Assembly: GCA_016717005.1 (NCBI GenBank)
Contig: JADJUF010000001.1
Coordinates: 372,001 to 436,000, forward strand
Reading direction: 5' to 3'
Length of the DNA: 64,000 nt
From: Myxococcales bacterium
GTDB lineage: Bacteria; Myxococcota_A; Polyangia; Haliangiales; Haliangiaceae
In this document: one piece after another, positions 1 to 14,737 of the stretch
Position numbering within the stretch: position 1 is the stretch's first letter
How the letters are laid out: every line of letters begins with the position of its first letter
The notes under the pieces: generated by a model
Databases searched by the model: none
Told to the model about the DNA's origin: nothing
What the model saw: only the letters and a program-made list of their open reading frames with translations
Translations under genes and position numbers: made by a program

Positions 1-1
1 C

Positions 2-343
2 GGCGAGTTCGGGCTCGAGGAGGGCCTGCGGCTCCACGATCGACTGACCCGCCGGATCGGTCCGCGCGTAGCGGTCGACGAGTTGATGCTGGCCGCCGCG
101 CTCGAGCCGGCGGCGCTGGCGGCGGCGCTGGATCACGGTCCCGGGCCGTTCCGGGATCCTGGGGTGCATCCGCGCACGCTGGCGTCGATGCTGGTCGCGG
201 ATGGCCTCGCGGTCGTGCTCGCCAAGGGGCACATCACCGAGCGCCAGGCGATGACGTTGATCGCGTTCGCGACCGCGCTCGGGTGCGCGCCCGATGACGT
301 GGCGCGGCTCGGCCCGGCGCTGCGCCCGTGGCTGTCGGCGTGA
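2..343 (+). CDS. C-terminal fragment of an unidentified protein (5' end outside window)
   Basis: The frame is open from the first bases of the window to a TGA at 341-343, so the start lies upstream. An internal ATG at 83 is in the same frame, but the codons before it read equally well as protein. The visible 113 residues are Ala/Leu/Arg-rich and look alpha-helical, with no cysteine cluster, membrane segment or motif I recognise. It converges on the minus-strand PilZ/repeat gene with a 15-bp gap. No function can be assigned. Confidence 0.6.
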   Translation, partial: GEFGLEEGLRLHDRLTRRIGPRVAVDELMLAAALEPAALAAALDHGPGPFRDPGVHPRTLASMLVADGLAVVLAKGHITERQAMTLIAFATALGCAPDDVARLGPALRPWLSA

Positions 344-358
344 GCGCCGCGCGGCGGG

Positions 359-1318
359 TCACTCGCCCGGCAGCAGCCGGCGCGCGACGTCGCGCACCGA
401 CGCCGGGTAGATCGCCTGGGTCGCCACCAGCTTGAGCTCGGGCTTGGGCATGGCGCGCAGCACGCGACCGACCTGGTCGCCGCTGAGCCGTGGGTTGGTC
501 AGGAGCGCGCGCCGGACCTCGGGCGTGCGCAGCCACGCCTGGTTCGCGACGATGAGCTCGAGCAGCGGCCCCGGCAACATGCCCATGCGCGCGATCGCAG
601 CGACCTCGGGCGGCGTGATCCGCGGGTTGCGCAAGAGGCCCTCCCACGCCGCCTTGCCCAGGATCCGCTCGACCGCGATCCGGTCGTCGCGCTCGCCGGT
701 GCGCGCCAGACGGAGCTGATCGGGCAGCGCCAGCCGCCGGACCCGCTCGAGGGCGTTCTTGGCCAGCGGCACGCTCGGCTCGGCCGCCGCGACCGCCGGC
801 CGCGGCACCGCGACCGCCGGCGGCGGTGACGCGGGCGGGGGCACCGCCACCGCGGGGATCACCGAGGGCGCGGTCAGCTCATCGATGAACATCGGCGGCG
901 TGCGCACGGTGTCGCCGGGGCGCGGCGCGCGCGACGGCGGGCGCAGCCGCGGGGTCGCGATGGTGCGCGCCTCGTCGCCCGCCTCGGCGCAGCACGCGTC
1001 GACCCAGGCCTCGATCTCGAGGTGGCGGGCGCGGAAGTCGGTGACCTCGTAGCCAGCGCCGGTCGGGAGCTTGTGCACCGCCCGGCCGTCGAGCTCCAGC
1101 GGCGCCCCCCGCGGACCGCGCAGGACCAGGCGCACCAGCTCGACGTCGAGATCGGGGCCGATCACCCCGCCGCGCGACAGGTGATCGCGCCAGCACCGCC
1201 CGACCTCATCGGCGGTCGTCAGCTGGATCTCGACCCGGGCCCGCCCGCGCGGCCCGCGTGTGGTCCGTCGCCCGGTCCGGACCTTGCGCTTGCCCGCTGG
1301 CTGCGGCGGCTCCCCCAT
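359..1318 (-). CDS. PilZ-like domain protein with C-terminal helical repeats
   Basis: The 319-aa protein begins with a basic segment. Residues about 28-95 resemble a PilZ domain: a short basic patch, then LSRGGV, close to the NLSRGG signature of c-di-GMP-binding PilZ proteins. A Pro/Ala-rich linker (about 130-190) leads to a helical part (about 200-315) with two matching RNPRIT / TNPRLS units, a pattern common in leucine-rich-variant or HEAT-like repeats of myxobacterial proteins. A cytoplasmic c-di-GMP-responsive adaptor is plausible but inferred. Upstream there is a TAATAT six bases before the ATG, which could give a leaderless transcript. The gene follows rny on the same strand. Confidence 0.7.
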   Translation of the reverse strand: MGEPPQPAGKRKVRTGRRTTRGPRGRARVEIQLTTADEVGRCWRDHLSRGGVIGPDLDVELVRLVLRGPRGAPLELDGRAVHKLPTGAGYEVTDFRARHLEIEAWVDACCAEAGDEARTIATPRLRPPSRAPRPGDTVRTPPMFIDELTAPSVIPAVAVPPPASPPPAVAVPRPAVAAAEPSVPLAKNALERVRRLALPDQLRLARTGERDDRIAVERILGKAAWEGLLRNPRITPPEVAAIARMGMLPGPLLELIVANQAWLRTPEVRRALLTNPRLSGDQVGRVLRAMPKPELKLVATQAIYPASVRDVARRLLPGE

Positions 1319-1406
1319 TCCCCGATATTACCCCCTGTGCAGCCCGCTGCGCAGGCCGATGCGCGCGATCTCGGCGTCGCCGTCGACGCCGCCGCGCGGC
1401 CGCGAC

Positions 1407-1427
1407 CTCGGCGCCCGGGCGCCCGAG
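1407..1427 (-). terminator. Hairpin directly after the rny stop codon
   Basis: Arms CTCGG (1407-1411) and CCGAG (1423-1427) enclose a GC-rich palindrome. Together they form a stem of about nine pairs with one bulge, starting two bases beyond the rny stop. There is no clear T tract on the minus strand, so it may be a weak terminator or an mRNA 3'-end stabiliser. Confidence 0.35.
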
Positions 1428-1428
1428 A

Positions 1429-3001
<1,573 letters not shown>

Positions 3002-3333
3002 GACGCCAGCGTCGCCGATCCGTCGCCCCGGCGCAACGGCGGCCGCGGCCGGGGCATCGCGACGACGACGGCGGCCGTGACGGGACCGGCGGCGCGTTCG
3101 CAGATGATGGACGACCTGCGCAGGGCGGACGCGTCGTGGCGCGCGGCCGCTGGCGCGCGGTTTGCGATGGGCCTGACCATGGCCCACCTGATCAGCTGTC
3201 GCATCGCGAGCCTGGACCGCGCCGCCGGCAGGTCCCACCGCGCGGTGGTGCGCGACGGCCAGATGCTGGGCGTCCCGACGATCGGCAGGCGCCTGATCGT
3301 GTTCCTCGGCGACCGCGACCGCCACCCGGCGGA
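3002..3333. other. 332-bp stretch without a supportable gene
   Basis: This gap lies between the rny start and the kinase stop, both on the minus strand. A plus-strand frame from ATG 3104 reads plausibly for about 75 codons but then runs on antisense through the kinase 3' end to 3610, so I do not call it. The minus-strand frames here are Arg/Pro-rich and unconvincing. The rny promoter is presumably inside this stretch, but I see no clear -35/-10 pair. Confidence 0.4.
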
Positions 3334-5097
<1,764 letters not shown>

Positions 5098-5129
5098 AGG
5101 TTGGCAGTGTCCCGTGGCGCTCCGGGTGG

Positions 5130-5168
5130 GTCAAGTTGACCTCCCGCCGGCTGTCGAACTCTTGACAG
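5130..5168. promoter_or_regulatory. Two inverted repeats between divergent kinase and OMP genes
   Basis: The 11-bp palindrome GTCAAGTTGAC at 5130-5140 and the arms CTGTC (5151-5155) / GACAG (5164-5168) lie 33-71 bp upstream of the minus-strand kinase start. On the minus strand TTGACC (5133-5128) could act as a -35 element, with a weak GACACT 17 bp later. On the plus strand TTGACA occurs at 5163. This looks like an operator/promoter region, but no regulator is identified. Confidence 0.3.
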
Positions 5169-5289
5169 TGTGTCGGCGCGGCCACCGCGGTCGCCCACCG
5201 GCCGTGACCTGCGGGACACGCCGCCCGGCGCAGGCCCGCGAACCCACTGGACCGACCATGTGGCCGGCCGTTTGCTCAGAGCGCCCCCT

Positions 5290-6123
5290 ATGTCCAACTG
5301 CCCTCGCTTCCGTCGCGCCTTCATCGCCTCCACGCTCCTGGCGCTCACCGGCGTCGCGACCGCCGACGACGCCGCCGTCCCCGAGGCCGCCCCGGTCCGC
5401 TTCACCACGCTGGCGCCGGACGGGGCGCGCTCGGAGATCAACGCCGAGTTCAGCGTCACGATCCCCGACGACGACGCCGCGGACCAGAACCTGTACGGGG
5501 GCCACCTCGACGCCCAGCTCGTGGGCGCCCAGGGCGTTGGCGGCTACGCGCGGATGGGGTTCGCGTCGCTCGATGACGTCCAGGCCCTGACCAACCTCGA
5601 GCTGGGCGGCCTCTACCGCATCAAGCAACGCAGCAGCGCGGTGACGTTCCGCGGCGGCCTGATCGTCCCGACCGGCCCCGACGCGAGCGACGGGTTCGAC
5701 GCGCTCGTCCCGATCATCAGCGAGCTGGCGCGGCGCCCGTCGGATCTCGCCCTGGCCGCCGTCGACTCGACGCTGCTGCGGCTGTCGGTGTCGCCGAGCT
5801 ACCACGACGGCGGCTTCTACGCCCGCGCCGACGTCGGCCTCGACGTGTTCGTCGACGCGGAGGACCGCGACAACCCCGACCCGCTGTACCACGTCGACCT
5901 GGCGGCCGGCTTCCAGCAGGGCCACGGCGCCGCGACCGTCGAGCTGACCACGATCGGCACCACCGACAGCGACGACGATGACAAGTACCACGCGCTCGCG
6001 CTCGGCGGCCAGTACGACCTGGGCGGGGTCACGGCCGACGTCGCGCTGGTGCTGCCGTTCACCAGCGGCGGCGACGACATCGACGCCAAGACCCTGGTCT
6101 TCGGCCTCAGCGCCGCGCTGTGA
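5290..6123 (+). CDS. Secreted outer-membrane-type protein (beta-barrel-like)
   Basis: I start this 277-aa protein at ATG 5290 because a signal peptide follows at once: basic FRRAF, hydrophobic IASTLLALTGV, then a cleavage-like ATA-DDA. The same frame is open upstream to 5170, but that part is Arg/Pro-rich and lacks export features. The mature protein has alternating polar/hydrophobic strands and ends in a short LVFGLSAAL strand, as in outer-membrane barrels or transporter-like surface proteins. An Asp-rich loop (DSDDDDK) lies near residue 235. I do not recognise the family. It is divergent from the kinase and ends 3 bp before the moeB stop. Confidence 0.75.
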   Translation: MSNCPRFRRAFIASTLLALTGVATADDAAVPEAAPVRFTTLAPDGARSEINAEFSVTIPDDDAADQNLYGGHLDAQLVGAQGVGGYARMGFASLDDVQALTNLELGGLYRIKQRSSAVTFRGGLIVPTGPDASDGFDALVPIISELARRPSDLALAAVDSTLLRLSVSPSYHDGGFYARADVGLDVFVDAEDRDNPDPLYHVDLAAGFQQGHGAATVELTTIGTTDSDDDDKYHALALGGQYDLGGVTADVALVLPFTSGGDDIDAKTLVFGLSAAL

Positions 6124-6126
6124 CGG

Positions 6127-7281
6127 TCATGGGCCGGCGCAGAACGCGGCGTAGTCGATGAGCGGGATGGTGGTGCGGTCGACGCCGTCGCCGCAGGTGG
6201 CGCAGGCCGGATCGCGGCGCAGCGCCAGGTCGCGCAGCTTGGCGCGCAAGGCGTCGTAGACCAGCAGGCGCCCAGCCACGGTCGGCAGGCCCAGCACCAG
6301 CTTGATCGCCTCGGTGGCCTGGAGCACGCCCAGCACCCCGGGCAGCACGCCCAGCACCCCGGCCTCGGCGCAGCTCGGCGCGGCGCCCGGCGGCGGCGGC
6401 GCGGGGTACAGGCACCGGTAGCAGGGCTGGCCGCCAGCGCCGAACACCGTCAGCTGGCCCTCGAACCGCCAGATCGACGCGTGCACCACCGGCACGCCCA
6501 GGCGCAGCGCCGCGTCGTTGACGAGGTAGCGGGTCGCGAAGTTGTCGGTGCCGTCGACGATCACCTGGTGGTCGGCCAGCAGCTCGAGCGCATTGGCGCT
6601 GCTGAGCCGGACCTGATGCCCGCGCACGGTCACGTCGGGGTTGAGCGCGGCGATCGTGCGCGCCGCGCTGTCGACCTTGGGCTGGCCGACCCGCTCGGTG
6701 GTGTGCAGGACCTGGCGCTGCAGGTTCGACGCGTCGACCAGGTCGTCGTCGATGATCGTCAGCGTGCCGACCCCGGCCGCGGCCAGGTACAGCGCCACCG
6801 GCGAGCCCAGGCCCCCGGCGCCGATCACCGCGACCCGCGCCGCGAGCAGCGCGCGCTGCCCGGCCTCGCCGACCTCGGGCAGGATCAGGTGCCGGGCGTA
6901 GCGGGCCCGCTGCGCCGGCGTCAGGTCGTCGGCGTCGGCCCGGGCCACCGGCAGGCCCGCCGCGCGCCACGCGCTGAAGCCGCCGGCCAGCGAGCGCACG
7001 TCGCCGTAGCCGAGCTCGCCCAGGGTCCGGGCCGCCAGGGCCGACCGGTGGCCGGCGGCGCAGTACACGACCACCGCGGTCGCGCGGTCGGGCACCTCGG
7101 CCTCGATGCGGCTCTCGAGAGAGCCCCGCGGGATCGCGCGCGCGCCCGGGATCGTCCCCTCGGCCCGCTCGTCGGCCTCGCGCACGTCGATGACCACCGG
7201 CGCGCCGGCCAGCGCCTCGGCCGGGAGGACCTCGCGGATCGCGGCCAGCGCGGCGGCCAGGAACTCGGCGTAGCTCGGCAC
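6127..7281 (-). CDS. moeB: Rhodanese-MoeB/ThiF fusion: sulfur-carrier adenylyltransferase/sulfurtransferase
   Basis: The E1-like enzyme adenylates the C-terminus of a ubiquitin-like sulfur carrier (MoaD/ThiS type) for molybdopterin, thiamine or related sulfur transfer. This 384-aa version starts at GTG 7281. An N-terminal rhodanese domain (about 1-115) has VIDVREADER and the CAAGHR active-site loop. The MoeB/ThiF domain (about 125-384) has the nucleotide loop GAGGLGSPVALY, DDDLVDASNLQRQ, the DGTDNFATRY segment, and zinc-binding CYRC and CATC pairs. The rhodanese-first order is less common than MoeB followed by rhodanese. The cytoplasmic enzyme is divergent from the Fe-S carrier gene, and both belong to sulfur metabolism. 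The frame is open further upstream, but without homology. Confidence 0.93.
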   Translation of the reverse strand: MPSYAEFLAAALAAIREVLPAEALAGAPVVIDVREADERAEGTIPGARAIPRGSLESRIEAEVPDRATAVVVYCAAGHRSALAARTLGELGYGDVRSLAGGFSAWRAAGLPVARADADDLTPAQRARYARHLILPEVGEAGQRALLAARVAVIGAGGLGSPVALYLAAAGVGTLTIIDDDLVDASNLQRQVLHTTERVGQPKVDSAARTIAALNPDVTVRGHQVRLSSANALELLADHQVIVDGTDNFATRYLVNDAALRLGVPVVHASIWRFEGQLTVFGAGGQPCYRCLYPAPPPPGAAPSCAEAGVLGVLPGVLGVLQATEAIKLVLGLPTVAGRLLVYDALRAKLRDLALRRDPACATCGDGVDRTTIPLIDYAAFCAGP

Positions 7282-7305
7282 CGGGCCAGGGTAGCGGCGT
7301 GCGAT

Positions 7306-7320
7306 CCGGTTGCCAACCGG
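7306..7320. promoter_or_regulatory. Perfect 15-bp palindrome between moeB and the Fe-S carrier gene
   Basis: CCGGTTG-C-CAACCGG is a perfect 7+1+7 inverted repeat, 25 bp upstream of moeB and 91 bp upstream of the Fe-S carrier start. A near copy (CGGTTGCCAAGCCG) lies at 12265-12278, upstream of kamA. This looks like an operator shared by a few genes; the regulator is unknown. Confidence 0.35.
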
Positions 7321-7410
7321 GCGCCGGCTAGGTACACCTGAGAATCGCCGGCGGTACGCTGGCGCGAGATCACACGTTCGCTGGCGGCCGCCGCCGGCTT
7401 GGAGACACCG

Positions 7411-7813
<403 letters not shown>

Positions 7814-7830
7814 GGCGCTAGAGTCGGGCC

Positions 7831-9261
<1,431 letters not shown>

Positions 9262-9289
9262 CCGCGACCGGGCATCCCAGGACCGCGCG

Positions 9290-9874
9290 ATGACCCACGC
9301 CGAGCTGATCGCCCGCATGACCGAGGCGCTGCGCGATCGCCCGGGGCTGCGCCTCGCCGATCACGAGCTGCGGCGCTCGGCGGTGGCGGTGCTGCTGGTC
9401 GAGCGCGCCGGCGCGACCTGGGTGCCGCTGATCGAGCGCGGCGCCGACGCGCCGACCCACTCGGGCCAGATCGCCCTGCCCGGCGGCGGCCACGACCCCA
9501 GCGACCTCGACCTGATCGCCACCGCGCAGCGCGAGGCCGAGGAGGAGCTGGGCGTCCCGCGGGCCGCGCCGCGCGTGCTGGGCATGCTCGACGACGTGCC
9601 GACGCCGAGCGGCTACGCGATCACGCCGGTCGTGGCCGAGCTCGACGGCGCGCAGGCGTTCGCGCCCAACCCGCGCGAGGTGGCCAGCTGGTTCTGGGTG
9701 CCGCTGGCGCGGTTCTTCGAGCGCACCGACGTCGAGGTCCTCGGCACGCGGGCCTGGCGCGGCCGCGCCTGGACGATGCGCGCGTACCCCTACGCCGGCC
9801 ACCGGATCTGGGGCGCGACCGCGCGCATCCTCGAGGCGGTGGTCGAGCTCGCCGGCGGCCCGCGCTGCGAGTAG
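9290..9874 (+). CDS. NUDIX hydrolase of the CoA pyrophosphatase (NudL) type
   Basis: The 194-aa enzyme carries the CoAse subfamily signature before the Nudix box (THSGQIALPGGGHDPSD), followed by TAQREAEEELGV with the metal-binding REXXEE glutamates. The usual first Glu of the box is replaced by Asp/Ser in this subfamily, as seen here. Such enzymes cleave CoA or oxidised CoA to 3',5'-ADP and phosphopantetheine. A 28-bp gap after glcD suggests co-transcription. It converges on the lipoprotein gene at 9902. Confidence 0.88.
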   Translation: MTHAELIARMTEALRDRPGLRLADHELRRSAVAVLLVERAGATWVPLIERGADAPTHSGQIALPGGGHDPSDLDLIATAQREAEEELGVPRAAPRVLGMLDDVPTPSGYAITPVVAELDGAQAFAPNPREVASWFWVPLARFFERTDVEVLGTRAWRGRAWTMRAYPYAGHRIWGATARILEAVVELAGGPRCE

Positions 9875-9901
9875 CGCCGCGGCCGGGCGATCAGCGCGCG
9901 C

Positions 9902-10828
9902 TCACGGCGCGTCGCTGACGAACGCCACCAGCTTCCAGACGCCGCCGCGCTGCCCGAACCGCGCGCGGGCCGTGGCCCCGGCCGCGGCCGGGCACGCCAC
10001 CTCGCTGGCGTCGGCGCCGCAGCCGGCGGTGATCGCCGCCTCGAGCGCGGTCAGCACCGTCGGGTCCGCCTGCCACATCGCCAGCGCGACGTCGACGCCC
10101 GGCGCCGCGCCGCGGCTCCACAGCACGTCGTCGGCCACGTGCGCCCGCAGCGCCGCGTAGTCGCGCTTGTGCAGCGCCCGGACCACGTCGGCCGCGACCG
10201 TCTGCGCGCCGGCCGGGATGTCGCCGGCCACGTCGATCTGCTCGATCTCGTCGGGCGGCGGCGGGGCGTCCTCGGGCATCTTGATCGCGTAGGGCTTGAG
10301 CTTGCGGTAGATCTCGACCTGCAAGGCGTCGGTGCGGCCGGCCAGCCAGTGCGGGATGGCCTCGCCCTTGAGCTCGGTCGGCAGCGCGTCGCCGGGCCGC
10401 AGCTCGGACGCGACGCCGACCACCCGCACCCGCCACGGCCGCACGCCGGCGACCGTCACGTTGAAGCGGATGAAGTACAGCCGCCGCGCGAACGACGGGT
10501 TGTAGCCCAGCGACGCGGCGTTGGGCGACGCGGCCCCGACGCCGGCGGCGCGGTCGGCGACCTGGGACGACTTGGGATCGTCGGCGCCGGGATCGGAGAA
10601 CTTCACCTGGTGCCAGGCGGTCTTGATCACCCCGGTGTCGGGGTTCTCCTCGAAGGTCGGGTACAGCCGGCGCACCGACTCGACCGCCGCCGAGTAGACG
10701 TTGGCGAACTCGGTGTCGTAGACCGAGGTGCGCGCGTGCTTGACCTCGGCCGTGGACATACAGCCGCAGACGATCGCGGCCAGCGCCAGCGGGATCGCCC
10801 GGGCGATGTTACCGTGCGTGAGCTTCAT
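9902..10828 (-). CDS. Lipoprotein of unknown function
   Basis: The 308-aa protein starts at ATG 10828 with a basic N-terminus and a hydrophobic stretch ending in IVCGC, a plausible lipobox with lipidation at the Cys near residue 21-22. The mature part has no repeats or cofactor motifs that I recognise. Residues about 110-150 (YFIRFNVTVAGVRPWRVRVVG) and the C-terminal third look like alpha/beta folds, and the latter (ARFGQRGGVWKLVAFVSD) resembles a small NTF2-like or DUF4440-type domain. The start codon overlaps the first possible start of divergent nth, so the two genes share a very small promoter region. Confidence 0.8.
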   Translation of the reverse strand: MKLTHGNIARAIPLALAAIVCGCMSTAEVKHARTSVYDTEFANVYSAAVESVRRLYPTFEENPDTGVIKTAWHQVKFSDPGADDPKSSQVADRAAGVGAASPNAASLGYNPSFARRLYFIRFNVTVAGVRPWRVRVVGVASELRPGDALPTELKGEAIPHWLAGRTDALQVEIYRKLKPYAIKMPEDAPPPPDEIEQIDVAGDIPAGAQTVAADVVRALHKRDYAALRAHVADDVLWSRGAAPGVDVALAMWQADPTVLTALEAAITAGCGADASEVACPAAAGATARARFGQRGGVWKLVAFVSDAP

Positions 10829-10880
10829 GGGTCACCGACCTCGGTCTACCACGTCCCCCACGCCGGCGACGGGTCCGGAC

Positions 10881-11837
10881 GTGCCAGCGATGCTCGCCGC
10901 GCTCGCCGCGACCTGGCCCGACGCCACCTGCGAGCTCGATCACCAGGACGCCTACCAGCTCCTGTGCGCGACCATCCTGGCGGCGCAGTCGACCGACAAG
11001 ATGATCAACACGCTCACGCCGGCGCTGTTCGCAAAGTACCCCGACGCGCACGCGCTGGCCGCGGCCGAGCCGACCGAGGTCGAGCCGCTGATCTACAAGT
11101 CGGGGTTCTTCCGGGCCAAGGCCCGCAGCCTGGTCGGCATGGCCCGGGCGCTGGTCGAGCGCCACGGCGGCCAGGTCCCGGCCGATCTCGACGCGCTCGT
11201 GGCGCTGCCCGGCGTCGCGCGCAAGACCGCCAACGTGGTGCTGTCGACCGCGCTGGGCGTCACCGTCGGCGTCGTCGTCGACACCCACGTCACGCGGATC
11301 GCGCACCTGCTCGGGCTCACGCGCGAGACCGATCCGGTCAAGATCGAGCGCGACCTGATGGCAGCGCTGCCGCGGACCGCGTGGAAGACCTTCGCCGATC
11401 GCGTGATCTGGCACGGCCGCCGGGTGTGCTTCGCCCGCCGGCCGCAGTGCGAGCGCTGCGCGCTGGCGCCGCTGTGCCCGTCGGCCTCGGTGCCGGGCCG
11501 GGGCGCCGAGACCGAGGCCGCGACCGCGGCGCCGAAGCCCGCCGCGAAGGCCAGGCCCGTCAAGGCCACGCCCGCGACGCCCAGGCCCGCCGCGAAGGCC
11601 ACGCCCGTCAAGGCCACACCCGCCACGACGGCCAGGCCCGCCGCCAAGGCCACGCCCGCCGCGAAGGCTGTCACCGCCGCGAAGGTCACCGCCGCGAAGG
11701 TCACCGCCGCGAAGGTCACCGCCGCGAAGGTCACCGCCGCGAAGGTCACCGCCGCGAAGGTCACCGCGTCGAGGTCGACCGCGTCGGCGCAGCCAACGCC
11801 CGCGCGGGCGAAGCCGAGGCCAGGTCGCGCGCGGTGA
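10881..11837 (+). CDS. nth: Endonuclease III with Ala/Lys-rich repeat tail
   Basis: Endonuclease III is a base-excision-repair DNA glycosylase/AP lyase that removes oxidised pyrimidines. The frame opens at ATG 10827, but homology begins near GTG 10881 (PAMLAALAATWPD), which I take as the start. Key features are LPGVARKTANVV (helix-hairpin-helix with catalytic Lys), VVDTHVTRIAHLLGL (catalytic Asp) and the [4Fe-4S] loop CFARRPQCERCALAPLC with C-x6-C-x2-C-x5-C spacing. After about residue 220 comes an unusual tail of roughly 95 residues with KATPA and VTAAK repeats, rich in Ala, Lys, Pro and Thr like histone H1 tails; it probably adds nonspecific DNA binding. The stop overlaps the start of the next NUDIX gene (GTGA). 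Confidence 0.93.
   Translation: MPAMLAALAATWPDATCELDHQDAYQLLCATILAAQSTDKMINTLTPALFAKYPDAHALAAAEPTEVEPLIYKSGFFRAKARSLVGMARALVERHGGQVPADLDALVALPGVARKTANVVLSTALGVTVGVVVDTHVTRIAHLLGLTRETDPVKIERDLMAALPRTAWKTFADRVIWHGRRVCFARRPQCERCALAPLCPSASVPGRGAETEAATAAPKPAAKARPVKATPATPRPAAKATPVKATPATTARPAAKATPAAKAVTAAKVTAAKVTAAKVTAAKVTAAKVTAAKVTASRSTASAQPTPARAKPRPGRAR
11670..11759 (+). repeat. Six perfect 15-bp tandem repeats inside nth
   Basis: The unit GTCACCGCCGCGAAG is repeated six times without a mismatch and encodes VTAAK each time. It sits in the basic tail of endonuclease III. The unit length is a multiple of three, so copy-number changes would lengthen or shorten the tail without a frameshift. Confidence 0.95.
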
Positions 11838-12265
11838 CCGCCGCGGCGGCGCACCCGGTGGTCGCGGTCGCCGCGATCGTGTTCGACGAGAGCGGCCGGG
11901 TGCTGCTGATCGAGCGCGGCCGCCCGCCCGGGGTCGGCCTCTGGACCGTGCCCGGCGGCAAGGTCCACCACGGCGAGGCGCTGGCCGCCGCGGTCGCCCG
12001 CGAGGTCCGCGAGGAGACCGGGCTCGAGGTGCGGCCCGGCCCGCTGGTCGCGGTGATCGAGCGCGTGATCCCGGTCGACGGCGGCGCCTACCACTACGTC
12101 ATCCTCGATTACCTCGCGACGCCGACCGGGGTCGGCGCGCTGGCCCCGGGCGACGACGCGCGGGCCGCCCGCTTCGTCACCGCCGCCGACCTGCTCGAGC
12201 TGCCGCTCACCGACGGGCTCGCGGGTGTGCTCGCGCAGGCCCGGGCGATGGTCGCGGCGTCATGA
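11834..12265 (+). CDS. NUDIX hydrolase (MutT/ADP-ribose pyrophosphatase-like)
   Basis: This 143-aa cytoplasmic hydrolase starts at GTG 11834, overlapping the nth stop by four bases, which implies translational coupling with a DNA-repair gene. The full Nudix box is present (GGKVHHGEALAAAVAREV, REETGLEV) with all metal-ligand glutamates. The segment before it (VLLIERGRPPGVGLWTVPGG) is typical of MutT, NudF or NADH pyrophosphatase-like members. Coupling to nth makes a nucleotide-pool sanitising role attractive, but that is inference; the substrate is not readable from the sequence. Confidence 0.88.
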   Translation: MTAAAAHPVVAVAAIVFDESGRVLLIERGRPPGVGLWTVPGGKVHHGEALAAAVAREVREETGLEVRPGPLVAVIERVIPVDGGAYHYVILDYLATPTGVGALAPGDDARAARFVTAADLLELPLTDGLAGVLAQARAMVAAS

Positions 12266-12303
12266 CGGTTGCCAAGCCGCGCCACCCGCGGTAACGGACG
12301 CCG

Positions 12304-13525
<1,222 letters not shown>

Positions 13526-13529
<4 letters not shown>

Positions 13530-14737
13530 CGCTCGATCCGGCGGCGCTGCGCGACGTCGCGCTCGCCGCGTGCAAGGCCGCGGGCTTCCACCGCGTGGGC
13601 ATCGTGCCGCTGGCGCCGTCGGCGCGGGCCGACGGCTACCGCGCGTGGCTGGCCGCCGGCCACCACGGCGAGATGAGCTACCTGGCCACGCCCGAGCACG
13701 TCGCCGGCCGCGCCGACGTCCGCGCGCTGCTGCCCGGCGCGCGCACCGCGATCGTCGTGGCGCTGGCCTACGGCGGCGACGCGCCGGCGCCGCCGGGCGA
13801 CCTGGTGCCGGTGCGCGGGGCGATCGCGCGCTACGCCCGCGGCACCGACTACCACCTGGTCGTCCGCGACCGGCTGCGCGAGGTCGCCGCCGCGCTCGAG
13901 GCCGCGGCCGGTCCGCTGGCGTGGCGGGTGTGCGTCGACGCGGCGCCGGTGGCCGAGCGCGAGCTGGCCGAGCGCGCCGGCCTGGGCTTCACCGCCAAGA
14001 ACACGATGGTCATCGCGCCCGGGCTCGGGTCGTACGTCGTGCTCGGCGAGCTGTTGCTCGCGGTCGACCTGGCCGCGACCGAGGTCGAGCCGGTCCGCAC
14101 GCGCTGCGGCGCCTGCCGCGCGTGCCTCGACGCCTGCCCGACCGGCGCGTTCGTCGACGCGTTCGTGCTCGACGCCCGGCGCTGCATCTCGTACCTGACG
14201 ATCGAGCACGACGGGCCGATCCCGACCGAGCTGCGGGCCGCGATCGGCACGCGCATCTTCGGCTGCGACGTCTGCCAGGAGGTGTGCCCGTGGAACGCCG
14301 CCGCGCCCGAGCGGACCAGCGCCGCCGTCGAGCTGACACCGCGCGATCTCGACCACGCCGCGCCCGACCTGGCGCGGCTCGCGACGATCGGCGCCAACCA
14401 GCTGCGGCGGTTCGTCCGGCGCACCGCGCTGCGCCGGATCGATCGGCCGCGGCTGCTGCGCAACGTCGCCGTCGCGCTCGGCAACAGCGCCGACGGCCGG
14501 GCGCTGCCGGCCCTGGTCGCGCTCCTGGCCAACCCGTCGGCGCTGGTGCGTGGCCACGCGGCGTGGGGCGCCGCGGAGCTGGCCACCGCGGTGCCGAGCG
14601 TCGCCGCGACCGCGGCCGCCGCGCTGACCGCCGCCGCGGCCGTCGAGACCGATCCCGACACGCGGGCGGAGCTCCGCGACGCCTGCGCGCGCCTGGCCGG
14701 CCCCCCGGGCGCCGGGCTCACTCGCCCAGCGTCATGA
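13526..14737 (+). CDS. queG: Epoxyqueuosine reductase
   Basis: QueG is the cobalamin-dependent reductase that makes queuosine from epoxyqueuosine in tRNA. The 403-aa protein starts at GTG 13526, overlapping the presumed kamA stop. It has the HGEMSYL N-terminal signature, a GFTAKNTM segment, and two [4Fe-4S] motifs (CGACRACLDACPTGA and CDVCQEVCPWN). The C-terminal 110 residues form HEAT-like helices (RNVAVALGNSADGRALPALV), as in family structures. The last 20 bp overlap the 3' end of the convergent cytochrome gene. Confidence 0.94.
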
